A stretch of DNA of 64,000 nt from Huintestinicola butyrica (GCF_025567215.1 NZ_JAOQKB010000002.1:186001-250000), one strand, 5' to 3'; shown: positions 8,962 to 18,220, counted from the stretch's first letter. Made by a program: numbers and translations. Notes: generated by a model not told the origin, from the letters alone.

Positions 8962-10395
8962 TCACCCTGTTAAATTCATTATGTTTATGAGCAGTATCCA
9001 GCTGAGTCCGTAATATGTCACCACGGCAACAAGGTCGTTGATGGTGGTTATCAGAGGACCGGATGCAACTGCGGGGTCTATCTTTATCTTCTTGAAAAAC
9101 AGAGGGATAAGTGTTCCCACTGCGCTCGAAATCACCATTGAAAGCAGCAGCGCCGCACCTATGCAGGCAGATACCGCAAATGCGAAAGCGGCTGTTTTTG
9201 CCTTGAACACCATAAGGTAAAGCCCCACGAACAGTATGGAAATAACGCCGAGTATGACACCGCCCGAAAAGCCTATCTTCATTTCCTTTGCCACAAGGGA
9301 AAGCTTTTCCTTAAATGTGATGTTCTCATCGGTAAGCACACGGATAGTCACAGCCAGCGACTGTGTTCCCACGTTGCCCGCCATATCAAGGATAAGGGAC
9401 TGGAACGCCATTATTATGGTAAGCTGAGATATTACCTTTTCAAAAAGTCCGACCACAGATGAAACGCACATTCCCAGCACCAGCAGCACCAGAAGCCAGG
9501 GCATACGCTTTTTAAGGCTTGCGCTCAGCGGCTCGGAAAGATCTTCCTCTGCGGTAAGACCTGCCAGCTTTGCGTAGTCCTCGCCCATTTCGTCATCGAC
9601 AACTTCAATGAGACTGTGAGCGGTGATAACGCCAAGAATGTGGCTGTTGTTGTCAAGCACAGGGATACTGTCCTCGGAATAATCCTTCAGTCTTTCGATA
9701 CAATCGTCGATATTTTCGGTGCCGTAAACATAAGGGAAGGACGTGCTGATAAGATCTTCCAGCGGCTGCCCCTGCCTTGCGGTAATAAGGTCTTTAAGAT
9801 CCATTGCACCGAAAAACTCCCCGCTTTCGTCCGAAACGAAAAGTGTGGAGATGTTGTCATTATCCTCCGCCTGTGCGATAAGCGCTGACATAGCGGATTT
9901 TACGGACATGGTATTTTTCAGCTCGATAAAATTATCGCTTAGCTTGCTGCCTATCTCGTCCTCGTCAAAGGAAGCGATAAGCTCTACTTTTCTTTTGGTC
10001 TCATCGTCCAGCAGATCGATGAGCTGATTCCTCTTTTCCTTTGACATTTCACGAAGGATAGCTGCACAGGAATCACTGTCCAGCTCGGAAAGCAAGGTAA
10101 CTGCTTTCTTCATATCCATTTCGTCAAGGAAAAGTGCGGCGCTGTCCTCGGGCACATACTCGAATATTTCTGCCAGCACGGAAACATCAAGCACCCTCAG
10201 CAGCCTTTTTCTTTCAGCGGGAGTGACCTGGGTCATTACCTCTGCAATATCCTTGCCGTGGTAATCCCCCAGCTTTTCCTGCATTGCTTTCGGCGAAAAA
10301 TTGCCCTTGATTATGCCGGCTATTTCTTTTTCATAATCGGGGATATGAACTTCAGCCGAAGCATTTTCCATTGCCTTGTCTTTTTCAAATTCCAT
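8962..10395 (-). CDS. mgtE: Magnesium transporter MgtE
   Basis: 477 residues with the full MgtE order: N-terminal helical superhelix (about 40-150), two CBS domains (about 155-275), a connecting helix and five membrane helices, with the pore-region motifs MAGNVGTQSLA and ITTINDLV. MgtE is a Mg2+ channel gated by Mg2+ binding to its cytosolic domains. The ATG at 10395 has GAAAGG upstream; an in-frame TTG at 10413 is less likely. It is preceded by a 235-nt GC-rich structured leader with its own promoter, which suggests RNA-level control. Confidence 0.95.
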   Translation of the reverse strand: MEFEKDKAMENASAEVHIPDYEKEIAGIIKGNFSPKAMQEKLGDYHGKDIAEVMTQVTPAERKRLLRVLDVSVLAEIFEYVPEDSAALFLDEMDMKKAVTLLSELDSDSCAAILREMSKEKRNQLIDLLDDETKRKVELIASFDEDEIGSKLSDNFIELKNTMSVKSAMSALIAQAEDNDNISTLFVSDESGEFFGAMDLKDLITARQGQPLEDLISTSFPYVYGTENIDDCIERLKDYSEDSIPVLDNNSHILGVITAHSLIEVVDDEMGEDYAKLAGLTAEEDLSEPLSASLKKRMPWLLVLLVLGMCVSSVVGLFEKVISQLTIIMAFQSLILDMAGNVGTQSLAVTIRVLTDENITFKEKLSLVAKEMKIGFSGGVILGVISILFVGLYLMVFKAKTAAFAFAVSACIGAALLLSMVISSAVGTLIPLFFKKIKIDPAVASGPLITTINDLVAVVTYYGLSWILLINIMNLTG

Positions 10396-10630
10396 TGATA
10401 CCCAACCTTTCAATTAAAGAATCTGCTGCAAATTCATCATTGAAAGTGATAACGGGCAGGACAAAGGTTCCCGTTTATTCGGGCATAGTCCGAACTATAT
10501 TCATCAAACGGCGGCAAAGCGGCACGCTCCGCACACCTACGGGGACGCATATCCGCAATCGCCCGTGACTATCACTGCTGCTCACTTTGCTCACCTCACA
10601 TTTACAAATAAATTTTTTTGATTCTGCAAC
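10396..10630 (-). promoter_or_regulatory. Structured 5' leader of mgtE, candidate cis-regulatory RNA
   Basis: About 235 nt of GC-rich sequence in an otherwise AT-rich intergenic region. On the minus strand I see nested pairing CCGTTT/AAACGG enclosing TTCGG/CCGAA, then AACGGG/CCCGTT, and a GCGG/CCGC hairpin; some of these are mutually exclusive. It also holds a possible 36-codon leader frame starting GTG after GAGGTGAG (from about 10584 to 10474). The canonical M-box conserved blocks were looked for and not found. A regulatory role is inferred from position and structure. Confidence 0.45.
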
Positions 10631-10636
10631 ATATCT

Positions 10637-10666
10637 ATTATACTACATTTTCTTCCGTCAAGTCAA
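10637..10666 (-). promoter_or_regulatory. Sigma-A promoter for mgtE
   Basis: On the minus strand TTGACT, 18 bp, TATAAT. The predicted start of transcription is near 10630, at the edge of the structured leader. Confidence 0.75.
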
Positions 10667-10751
10667 TAAAAAAATATTATTTTACATTTATTTTACTGTG
10701 TAAGCGGTCGCTCATTATTGCCGGAATAATAATTTAAAGTGTATAAATGAA

Positions 10752-10780
10752 TTGACTTTTTGCCGTTTTTATATTATAAT
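10752..10780 (+). promoter_or_regulatory. Sigma-A promoter for the lipid kinase-ligA-hisC genes
   Basis: TTGACT, exactly 17 bp, TATAAT, about 55 bp before the lipid kinase start. It is divergent from the mgtE promoter. Confidence 0.8.
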
Positions 10781-10836
10781 AACGTATAATATAACATTGG
10801 GGCAACTATAATATTTGCATATATCGGGAGGCTCTT

Positions 10837-11775
10837 ATGAAAAAGCTTTTGTTTGTATATAACCCCCATTCGGGCAAGTGCCAGATACTTACCCATCTTG
10901 CGGAAATAATAGATATTTTCACCAAGGGCGGATATGAAGTAACCGCTCACCCCACCCAGGCCCGTGACGACGCTATGGAAACGGTCAGGAGGCGTGCGGC
11001 GGACTTTGACCTTATCGTATCCAGCGGCGGCGACGGAACCACCAACGAGACTATCAAGGGCATTATGGAAAGCGGCTGCAATATTCCCGTGGGCATTATC
11101 CCCGCAGGAACTATGAACGACTTTGCTTCAAGCATAGGGATCCCCAAATATATGCCCGACGCTGCCCGTGTCATCGCAGGGGGCACTCCCAGATATGTTG
11201 ACATAGGCGCTTTTAACGGCAGATATTTCACATATGTTGCGGCGTTCGGCGTATTCACTCAGGTAAGCTATGCCACCGATCAGCAGCTGAAAAACACATG
11301 GGGCGCACTTGCCTACATGACAGCTGCCGTAAGGGAGGCTCTCCAGAAGGGCGAGCTTAATCAGAAATATTCCATTACTATCGAGTGCAACGGTCAGACC
11401 ATAAAAGATGATTTCATTTTCGGAATGGTCTCCAACTCCCTTTCCGTCGGCGGAATAAAGGGACTGGCAGGTAATGACGTTCAGATGAATGACGGTATTT
11501 TCGAGGGAATTTTCATCAAGAAGCCCTCTTCGCTTATCGAGCTTCAGCAGACCCTCAACGCACTTATCAGGAAAGAATTTGACGCACCATATTTCTACTA
11601 TTTCAAATCCTCAGATTTCAAGTTCTACACCGACGGCAGCGTGCCCTGGACACTTGACGGCGAATACGGCGGAGCGGAGAAGGACATCTGCGTAAATGTA
11701 GTCCATGACGCTTTGCGTATAATGGTTGATAGCGGCAAGGCGGCAGGTCTTTCCGACCCAAAAGCAGAGGAATAA
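10837..11775 (+). CDS. Diacylglycerol/lipid kinase, YegS/BmrU type
   Basis: 312 residues. N-terminal NPHSGK motif, nucleotide site SSGGDGTTNE (about residue 65), and G-T-M-N-D-F-A, all diagnostic of the soluble DAGK-catalytic superfamily that phosphorylates diacylglycerol or related lipids at the membrane face. The C-terminal beta-sandwich ends with D-G-E-Y-G-G, typical of the family. A strong GGGAGG ribosome site precedes the ATG. It is first in a plus-strand set with ligA and hisC (19 and 12 bp gaps). The exact lipid substrate cannot be told from sequence. Confidence 0.88.
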   Translation: MKKLLFVYNPHSGKCQILTHLAEIIDIFTKGGYEVTAHPTQARDDAMETVRRRAADFDLIVSSGGDGTTNETIKGIMESGCNIPVGIIPAGTMNDFASSIGIPKYMPDAARVIAGGTPRYVDIGAFNGRYFTYVAAFGVFTQVSYATDQQLKNTWGALAYMTAAVREALQKGELNQKYSITIECNGQTIKDDFIFGMVSNSLSVGGIKGLAGNDVQMNDGIFEGIFIKKPSSLIELQQTLNALIRKEFDAPYFYYFKSSDFKFYTDGSVPWTLDGEYGGAEKDICVNVVHDALRIMVDSGKAAGLSDPKAEE

Positions 11776-11794
11776 ACAGAAAGCAGGCTTAACA

Positions 11795-13777
11795 ATGGCA
11801 GATATCAAGGCAGCACAGGAACGGGCGGCAGAGCTGCGCCGTGTGCTTGAAAAATACAACATCAGCTACTATGTTCTTGACGACCCGCAGGTAGAGGACG
11901 ACGAATACGACAGGCTCATGCAGGAGCTTAAAGCCATTGAGGCTGAATATCCCGAGCTTGTAACACCCGACTCCCCCACCCAGCACGTGGGCGGATATGC
12001 GATGAACACCTTTGAAAAGGTCACTCATGCTGTTCAGATGGGCAGCCTGCAGGACGTTTTCTCCATGGAACAGGTGACTTCATTTGCGCAGAAATGCTCC
12101 GAGGAGCTTGGCGCTCACCCTGTTTTCACCGTCGAGCCTAAGATAGACGGTCTGTCCGTTTCTCTTGAATATGCTGACGGCGAATTTGTAAGAGGCTCCA
12201 CCCGTGGAGACGGATTTGTGGGCGAGGACGTTACGGCAAATCTCAGGACTATCCGTTCTATCCCCAAGAAGCTTCCCGAAAAGCTCCCGTTTCTTGAAGT
12301 CAGGGGCGAGGTTTATATGCCCCGTGAGTCCTTTGCGGCGCTGGTCGAGCAGCAGGATATGAACGGCGAAAAGCCCTTTAAAAATCCCCGAAATGCTGCG
12401 GCAGGCTCACTCCGTCAGAAAGACCCGAAAATAACTGCCGCACGAAAGCTTGATATACTCATCTTCAACATTCAGCAGATAGACGGTGCAGAGGTCACTT
12501 CTCACAGGCAGTCGCTGGAGCTTATGCGAAAGCTGGGCTTCCACGTCATCGACGACACAGCCGTTACGGACGTGAATGATATGTGCGCAAAGATAACCGA
12601 GATAGGCGCAAACCGCAGCAAATATCCCTATGATATTGACGGCGCTGTGGTAAAGGTTGACAGCTTTGCTCAGAGAGAGAAGCTTGGTGCCACCTCAAAG
12701 TTTCCCAAGTGGGCGGTGGCTTACAAATATCCTCCCGAGGAAAAGGAAACAAAGCTTATTGATATAGAGGTAAACGTTGGCAGAACGGGCGCCATAACCC
12801 CCACTGCCGTTTTTGAGCCTGTTCAGCTGGCAGGAACCACCGTCAGCAGGGCGGTGCTCCACAATCAGGAATTTATCAGCGAAAAGGATATCCGCATAGG
12901 CGACACTATCCTTGTGCGCAAGGCGGGCGAAATTATCCCCGAGGTAATAAAGTCCGTGGCTCATGCTGAAAACTCCGTGCCGTACACTCTCCCCGAGGAA
13001 TGTCCCGTATGCGGCGCAAAGGCTGTAAGATACGAGGACGAGGCGGCGCTAAGATGCCCTAACACCGAATGTCCCGCACAGCAGTACAGGAACATACTCC
13101 ACTTCTGCTCAAAGGGCGCTATGAACATTGACGGAATGGGTCCTGCGGTAATATCCGCTCTTCTTGAAAAGAAGCTTATCGAGACTGCGGCGGACATATA
13201 TTCCCTCAGAGCCGAGGACATCTCCGCTCTTGACCGCATGGGCGAAAAGTCGGCGAAAAATCTTATTGCCGCCATTGAAGAGTCAAAGAACGCTCCCCTT
13301 GACAGAGTGATTTTTGCTCTGGGAATACGCAATATCGGTGCGGCTGCGGCAAAGCTCCTGTGCGAGCGCTTCGGCTCCATTGACGAGATAATGAAAGCTT
13401 CGGCGGAAGATATCGCTCAGATAGACGGCTTTGGCGGCGTTATGAGCGAAAACACCGAAAAGGCTTTCAGAGAGCCGCATTTTATTCATCTCATAAACCG
13501 TCTTAGAGACGCAGGGGTGAAAATGGAGTACAAGAGCAGCGTTACCGACAAGCGCTTTGAGGGCAAGACCTTTGTACTGACCGGAACTTTGCCCACACTT
13601 AAACGTGACGAGGCAAAGAAAATGATAGAAAGCTTCGGCGGAAAGGCATCTTCCTCCGTGTCGAAAAAGACAGACTATGTTCTTGCAGGCGAGGAAGCGG
13701 GAAGCAAGCTCACCAAGGCTGAGGAGCTGGGCATAACCATTATCTCCGAAGAAGAATTTCTGAATATGTTGAAATAA
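11795..13777 (+). CDS. ligA: NAD-dependent DNA ligase LigA
   Basis: 660 residues, the normal length. The adenylation Lys sits in EPKIDGLSVS (Lys116); downstream are the OB-fold, the zinc finger (C-P-V-C ... C-P-N-T-E-C), helix-hairpin-helix repeats and a C-terminal BRCT domain (from KRFEGKTFVLTGTLP). It seals nicks during replication and repair. I chose the ATG at 11795 (MADIKAAQERAAELRR), where homologues begin; the ribosome site there is weak, so coupling to the upstream gene 19 bp away is likely. Confidence 0.97.
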   Translation: MADIKAAQERAAELRRVLEKYNISYYVLDDPQVEDDEYDRLMQELKAIEAEYPELVTPDSPTQHVGGYAMNTFEKVTHAVQMGSLQDVFSMEQVTSFAQKCSEELGAHPVFTVEPKIDGLSVSLEYADGEFVRGSTRGDGFVGEDVTANLRTIRSIPKKLPEKLPFLEVRGEVYMPRESFAALVEQQDMNGEKPFKNPRNAAAGSLRQKDPKITAARKLDILIFNIQQIDGAEVTSHRQSLELMRKLGFHVIDDTAVTDVNDMCAKITEIGANRSKYPYDIDGAVVKVDSFAQREKLGATSKFPKWAVAYKYPPEEKETKLIDIEVNVGRTGAITPTAVFEPVQLAGTTVSRAVLHNQEFISEKDIRIGDTILVRKAGEIIPEVIKSVAHAENSVPYTLPEECPVCGAKAVRYEDEAALRCPNTECPAQQYRNILHFCSKGAMNIDGMGPAVISALLEKKLIETAADIYSLRAEDISALDRMGEKSAKNLIAAIEESKNAPLDRVIFALGIRNIGAAAAKLLCERFGSIDEIMKASAEDIAQIDGFGGVMSENTEKAFREPHFIHLINRLRDAGVKMEYKSSVTDKRFEGKTFVLTGTLPTLKRDEAKKMIESFGGKASSSVSKKTDYVLAGEEAGSKLTKAEELGITIISEEEFLNMLK

Positions 13778-13789
13778 GGAATGATAACA

Positions 13790-14854
13790 ATGGCAAACTG
13801 GAAAGACAATCTCATCAAAATAGAACCTTACGTTGCAGGCGAGCAGCCCGCAAAAAAGGACTTTATCAAGCTCAATGCAAACGAAAATCCCTATCCCCCC
13901 GCTCCCGGAGTGGCAGAGGTAATACGCAATTTTAACGCAGGCGGACTTAACAAATATCCCGATGCAAATGCAATGCCGCTGGTAAGGGCTATTGCCGCAA
14001 GACTGGGACTTAAAGAGGAAAATATCTTCATCGGCAACGGCTCGGACGATGTTCTGGCGCTGTCATTCAGGGCGTTTTTCAACTCAGGCAAGCCCGTTAT
14101 ATATCCTGATATCACCTACTCATTTTATCCCGTGTGGTGCGATATGCTGGGCATTCCCTGCGAGACTATCCCTGTAGATGAAAACTACAATATCCGTGCT
14201 GAGGACTACAAGCGTGAAAACGGCGGCGTTATCATCTGCAACCCCAACGCCCCTACAAGTATCGGCAGAGGGCTTGACTTTATGCGTGAGATACTGGACG
14301 CAAATCCAGACAGCGTTGTTATCTCCGACGAGGCATATGTTGATTTCGGCGGCACATCTGCTCTGCCGCTTTTAAAGGAATATCCCAACCTGGCAGTTAT
14401 ACAGACATTCTCAAAATCCCGCTCCATGGCAGGTATGAGACTGGGCTACTGTGCCGCAGGCGCAGAGCTTATCGCAGCCCTGAGAGCCGCAAAGGATTCA
14501 TACAACTCATACCCCATCGACAGCATTGCCATTGAAGCAGGCTGCGCTTCTGTTGCGGACGAGAAATATTTCAGCGACACTGTTGCAAAAATAATCGCCA
14601 CAAGGACACGCCTTACCGATGAAATGCGCAAAATGGGCTTTGACGTTAAGGACAGCTGCACAAACTTCCTTTTTGCGACCCACCCAAAATACAAGGCTCC
14701 CGACATCAGCGCATTCCTTAAAACCAGGGACATTTATGTAAGATATTTCAGCAAGCCGAGAATAGACGATCACCTGAGAATAACTATCGGAACAGATGAG
14801 GAGATCGACGCTCTTATCGCTGCATTAAAGGAATACATATCAGTGAGCTGCTGA
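13790..14854 (+). CDS. hisC: Histidinol-phosphate aminotransferase
   Basis: 354 residues, fold-type I PLP aminotransferase. Visible: LNANENPYPP near the N-terminus, GNGSDD cofactor loop, NPNAPT, SDEAYVDF and the Schiff-base Lys in FSKSRSMAGMRLGY. HisC makes histidinol phosphate in histidine synthesis and can also transaminate aromatic 2-oxoacids. An AAGGA lies 9 bp before the ATG at 13790 but would abut the earlier ATG at 13781, so I prefer 13790. It stands apart from any other his gene, behind ligA. Confidence 0.9.
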   Translation: MANWKDNLIKIEPYVAGEQPAKKDFIKLNANENPYPPAPGVAEVIRNFNAGGLNKYPDANAMPLVRAIAARLGLKEENIFIGNGSDDVLALSFRAFFNSGKPVIYPDITYSFYPVWCDMLGIPCETIPVDENYNIRAEDYKRENGGVIICNPNAPTSIGRGLDFMREILDANPDSVVISDEAYVDFGGTSALPLLKEYPNLAVIQTFSKSRSMAGMRLGYCAAGAELIAALRAAKDSYNSYPIDSIAIEAGCASVADEKYFSDTVAKIIATRTRLTDEMRKMGFDVKDSCTNFLFATHPKYKAPDISAFLKTRDIYVRYFSKPRIDDHLRITIGTDEEIDALIAALKEYISVSC

Positions 14855-14927
14855 TTTCGATAACTCAGCTTGCAGAAAATACCTTGCGGCAGATCATAAT
14901 ACCATTGTTACAGTGAGGCAGTAAAAA

Positions 14928-15191
14928 ATGAATATTACCTATGAAGAAGCAATGCGAAGAATTGATGAATACGAACAATATGATAAGGGATATAAATGCT
15001 GCCGTGAAACAAGATTTCCACGTGATATTGATCTTTACAGAGGAGAAGGACAGATACTTGTTGTACCTCTTACACAAAGTATGTTCTGGCGTCGGCGCTA
15101 TTTGGGGGTATATTGCAGTTTAAATGATTCAGAAAGTGCAGTTAACATAGGGATGAAAGTATATAAAAGTATGAACAAGAAATTTACATAA
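14928..15191 (+). CDS. Small orphan protein
   Basis: 87 residues, not recognised. GTGAGG precedes the ATG. The sequence is charged at the N-terminus (MNITYEEAMRRIDEYEQYDKG) with no signal or membrane segment. It is clearly richer in A/T than hisC before it, and is followed 20 bp later by another orphan gene on the same strand, so the two may have arrived together. Function unknown. Confidence 0.6.
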   Translation: MNITYEEAMRRIDEYEQYDKGYKCCRETRFPRDIDLYRGEGQILVVPLTQSMFWRRRYLGVYCSLNDSESAVNIGMKVYKSMNKKFT

Positions 15192-15211
15192 ATAATCATA
15201 GGAGTATTTCA

Positions 15212-16279
15212 ATGGTATTTAATAAGAAATTTAAACTACAAAGCTATTTTGATAATCGCATACCGTTATGCATATACAGAAGAAATAATGTAATATATTT
15301 TCAAACGCAGATTGAGGTCGCAAGAGCTGACGGGCTTCGACGCAAAACTTACACTGAAGAAAAATGCAAAATTGATGAACACAATATCAAGGAAGTCGGA
15401 ATACTTGCGGACAAGCTTCTGAAAAGTTTTGAGGACATAGGCGATTTGTCAATTGCCGAGTTTAAAGAGTTGGTTGGCATGGACATTGAACAGTATGAAA
15501 GTATTCCCAAAGATAGAGATGCATTTCTGAAATTCTATGATGCTAAGGATACTAAAGATTTGGACCGATATTATGATTCCTGTTCCCTTTATTATAATAT
15601 TTTCAGAAAAAAGTACTCATTTAATATATGGTGGCATAAAAAGGGATGTCAATACCCTATAAGCTGTGATTCATCTCAGGGTGAAAAGGGCATACTTACC
15701 TTTGACACACCTCTTGAATTTACCGATCACTCCGACCCCGAAAAGCTTGGCAAAATTATAATTGAGGCTCTTGACCGTAGCAGAAAAATCAGCGATAAGG
15801 TCGCAGGCAATCCATATCCCGAAAAAACTATCGAGCTTTTAAGCGGTACAACGATGATTGTGTCTGCTCCCCGTGACAATCATTTTTCTGACTGTGAAGA
15901 TTACGGTGTTGGTGAGCTTTATCAGGCTTATTTGTATTTTCCCAAAGAGGGTGCAGAGCCGTCTGCGGAATTTTACCTCGGCATAGCCGCCGAGCTTGAC
16001 TGCAATTTAAATGAGGATAACATTCGTAACGCTTGGGAAAAACTTCACGGCAAGGCTGAATTTTTTGAGGTGAAACAGGCAGAACACGGAATTTGGAGGC
16101 TTCGTGCCGAGATGAGAAACAAAAGCGTTCACCGAATTTCTTATCTATTGCAGATAGATGAAAGTGAATTGCTTGACTGCACAATGGAGCTTCATAAGCC
16201 CAACAGCCGCAAAAAGCTTGATGAAAAGCTTACGGAGATGTTTGAGGAGTTTGCACGTAAGTGCAGTTTTAAAGACTGA
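15212..16279 (+). CDS. Uncharacterised protein, possibly CdiI/DUF1436-like in its C-terminal half
   Basis: 355 residues with an AGGAG ribosome site. The first ~145 residues are AT-rich at DNA level and basic; from about position 15660 the base use changes to the local norm. The middle stretch S-D-P-E-K-L-G-K-I-I-I-E-A-L-D-R-S-R recalls the E-E-L-G-x-x-(x)-L-x-A-L-x-x-S-R motif of CdiI/DUF1436-type immunity proteins, but this is memory of a short motif, not a proven match. No signal peptide, no membrane segment. The gene ends in a good terminator, which closes the orphan pair off from the AraC gene. Confidence 0.7.
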   Translation: MVFNKKFKLQSYFDNRIPLCIYRRNNVIYFQTQIEVARADGLRRKTYTEEKCKIDEHNIKEVGILADKLLKSFEDIGDLSIAEFKELVGMDIEQYESIPKDRDAFLKFYDAKDTKDLDRYYDSCSLYYNIFRKKYSFNIWWHKKGCQYPISCDSSQGEKGILTFDTPLEFTDHSDPEKLGKIIIEALDRSRKISDKVAGNPYPEKTIELLSGTTMIVSAPRDNHFSDCEDYGVGELYQAYLYFPKEGAEPSAEFYLGIAAELDCNLNEDNIRNAWEKLHGKAEFFEVKQAEHGIWRLRAEMRNKSVHRISYLLQIDESELLDCTMELHKPNSRKKLDEKLTEMFEEFARKCSFKD

Positions 16280-16285
16280 ACTATT

Positions 16286-16309
16286 GCCGCCGAATACGGC
16301 GGCTTTTTT
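16286..16309 (+). terminator. Rho-independent terminator
   Basis: GCCGCC / GGCGGC stem (with four-base loop if the inner G-C is counted) followed by TTTTTT, just after the 355-residue orphan. Confidence 0.85.
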
Positions 16310-16325
16310 ATTAACAAGGAGTTTT

Positions 16326-17180
16326 ATGCTTTCACTTACAAAAATGTACCGCCCCATAACAGCCCAGCCCTTTGACCGCTCGGACGGGTACAGGGAAATA
16401 TCCCCCTGTGAAGCGCTGAAGCCGTATATCCGCTGCTTCTGGACATATGAAAGCAGTCCTGATATGCAGCCGCAGCTTGTTATACCCGACACCTGCATGG
16501 ACATCATTTATCGCATTGACAATGCCAGCGGCAAGGTCTATGGGTGCTTTTGCACCATTGACGATAGCACACATCTTTCAAGCGGAATGGCAGACGGCAC
16601 ATCGGTCTTTGCCATAAGATTTTATGCCTGGACTGCGGCGCTGTTTTCGGGAAACTCCTTTGCGGGAACTGTAAACGGCGGATATGCTCCCGATGAATTT
16701 TTCGGGTCATTCTCCGCCCGGCTGGTGCCAATGCTCATAGGCACCAACACCATTGAAGAACGTGCGCTGTATGCACAGAATTATCTCATGCAAATAATGT
16801 GCGCCGACCGCATGGATCCATGCCTTATGAACACGGTGCATGATATATTATCATCGGGCGGAAGAGAAAAGATATCAGCTCTTGCGGAAAAGAACGCCGT
16901 ATCAAAAAAGAAACTGGAACGCATTTTCAGCGAAAAAATGGGCATATCTCCCAAAAGCTTTTCATCGCTGGTAAGATATCAGAAGCTGTGGCAGGATATG
17001 TGCTTTTCGGCGGATTTTGACATATTTGAGGCTGTGGTGAAATACGGCTTTACCGACCAGTCCCATTTGCTGAAAGATTTCAGGAAATATCACTCCATGA
17101 CCCCAAAACAGGCGCTGGAAAATGCAAAAATGTCGCTTTTTTACAATACAGGCAGCGGATATCATGATATCATAAAATAA
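16326..17180 (+). CDS. AraC-family transcriptional regulator
   Basis: 284 residues. The N-terminal half (about 1-170) resembles the DUF6597-type effector domain, with E-A-L-K-P-Y-I-R-C-F-W-T-Y and P-D-T-C-M-D-I-I-Y. The C-terminal part has two helix-turn-helix units, ISALAEKNAVSKKKLERIF and YGFTDQSHLLKDF, the AraC signature. AAGGAG lies 4-5 bp before the ATG at 16326. The gene is followed 20 bp later by a cyclase-like gene on the same strand, which is the likely co-transcribed partner or target. The inducer is unknown. Confidence 0.88.
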   Translation: MLSLTKMYRPITAQPFDRSDGYREISPCEALKPYIRCFWTYESSPDMQPQLVIPDTCMDIIYRIDNASGKVYGCFCTIDDSTHLSSGMADGTSVFAIRFYAWTAALFSGNSFAGTVNGGYAPDEFFGSFSARLVPMLIGTNTIEERALYAQNYLMQIMCADRMDPCLMNTVHDILSSGGREKISALAEKNAVSKKKLERIFSEKMGISPKSFSSLVRYQKLWQDMCFSADFDIFEAVVKYGFTDQSHLLKDFRKYHSMTPKQALENAKMSLFYNTGSGYHDIIK

Positions 17181-17200
17181 AAATGATAGGAGGATACCAT

Positions 17201-18112
17201 ATGACAGTATTTGAAAAAGCAAGAGGATTTGTTTACAGGAACGCAAGACCTTTGGAGCTTGCACGGTGGAGATTTCATTTTGAAAACGGCAGCGCAGATG
17301 ATGTTGTGACCGCACTGAGCGCATTTCAGAATGAGGACGGCGGCTTCGGTCACGCACTGGAGGAGGACAATTTTAATCCAAACTCCCTGCCAATGGGCGT
17401 GTGGAAAGCAGCTGAGATACTTGACGAGATAGGCTTTTCGGATAAGTCTCACCCGATAATAAAGGGAATGCTGAGATATCTTGAAAGCGGCAGCTGCTTT
17501 GATAAGGCACATGAACAGTGGCTGAACACAGTGCCCAGCAACAATGACTATCCCTGTGCCATATGGTGGGCATACAACGGCGAGAGCGATTTCCGCTACA
17601 ATCCCACTGCGGCGCTGGCAGGGTTTATACTTAAATTTGCGGAGAAGGACAGCGTGATCTATCATAAAGCGCTTATCATTGCAAAGCAAGCAGTGGAATG
17701 GTTTGATGCAAATGTTCCGTTCAACGAAATGCACGTAACGAACTGCTTTGTAAGGCTTTATGAATGTCTTTGCATAACAGGGGCGGACGTTTGCTGCATG
17801 GACAGCTTCAAAGAAAAGCTCATCACTCAGGTAAATAACAGCATTTGCAGGGACACATCAAAATGGGGAAAGGAATATGTATCTCTCCCCGCTGACTTTA
17901 TCCGCTCAAAGGACAGCATTTTCATAGGCGGAAACGAAGAGCTTCTGAAAGAACAGTGCAGGCTTGTAAAACAAATGCAGCTTCCTGACGGCAGCTTCCC
18001 CGTAACATGGATATGGTGCAATGACTATGCGGAATACCACATTGCCGCAAACTGGTGGAAAAGTGAGTTCTGCATAGGCTACATGAGATTTATCAGGGAT
18101 TTTGAGGAATAA
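17201..18112 (+). CDS. Terpene-cyclase/prenyltransferase-like alpha-toroid protein
   Basis: 303 residues. A QW-like motif, F-Q-N-E-D-G-G-F-G-H (about 37-46), and a later L-P-D-G-S-F-P-V-T-W (about 263-272) are the repeats seen in the squalene-cyclase/prenyltransferase alpha-alpha toroid fold. The D-x-D-D acid motif of true class II cyclases is not visible, so enzymatic activity is doubtful. GGAGG precedes the ATG at 17201. No signal or membrane segment. It follows the AraC gene closely and ends just before the first copy of the palindromic repeat. Confidence 0.65.
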   Translation: MTVFEKARGFVYRNARPLELARWRFHFENGSADDVVTALSAFQNEDGGFGHALEEDNFNPNSLPMGVWKAAEILDEIGFSDKSHPIIKGMLRYLESGSCFDKAHEQWLNTVPSNNDYPCAIWWAYNGESDFRYNPTAALAGFILKFAEKDSVIYHKALIIAKQAVEWFDANVPFNEMHVTNCFVRLYECLCITGADVCCMDSFKEKLITQVNNSICRDTSKWGKEYVSLPADFIRSKDSIFIGGNEELLKEQCRLVKQMQLPDGSFPVTWIWCNDYAEYHIAANWWKSEFCIGYMRFIRDFEE

Positions 18113-18118
18113 TAATTT

Positions 18119-18220
18119 ATACTAAGCACCAATTAAAAACTATACAAAAAATTGAGCATAATCTTGCGTATATGGATTATGCGATGATTTTTTGTCTATA
18201 GTTTTATTGGTGATTAGTAT
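18119..18220. repeat. 102-bp palindromic repeat, copy 1
   Basis: A near-perfect inverted repeat with ends ATACTAA / TTAGTAT and arms of about 42 bp around the centre TTGCGTATATG. It differs at only 3 of 102 positions from a second copy at 47366-47467. It encodes nothing. It lies 6 bp after a gene stop, so it could act as a transcript 3' hairpin. Size, terminal inverted repeats and dispersal suggest a miniature non-autonomous mobile element or REP-like unit. Confidence 0.9.

Noticed and set aside
10396..10630. A canonical M-box (ykoK) riboswitch before mgtE
   Set aside because: Only a short A-G-G-T-G-A-G string fits; the G-C-T-C-C-T and A-T-G-G-G-T-C-A-A-C-A-G blocks are missing.
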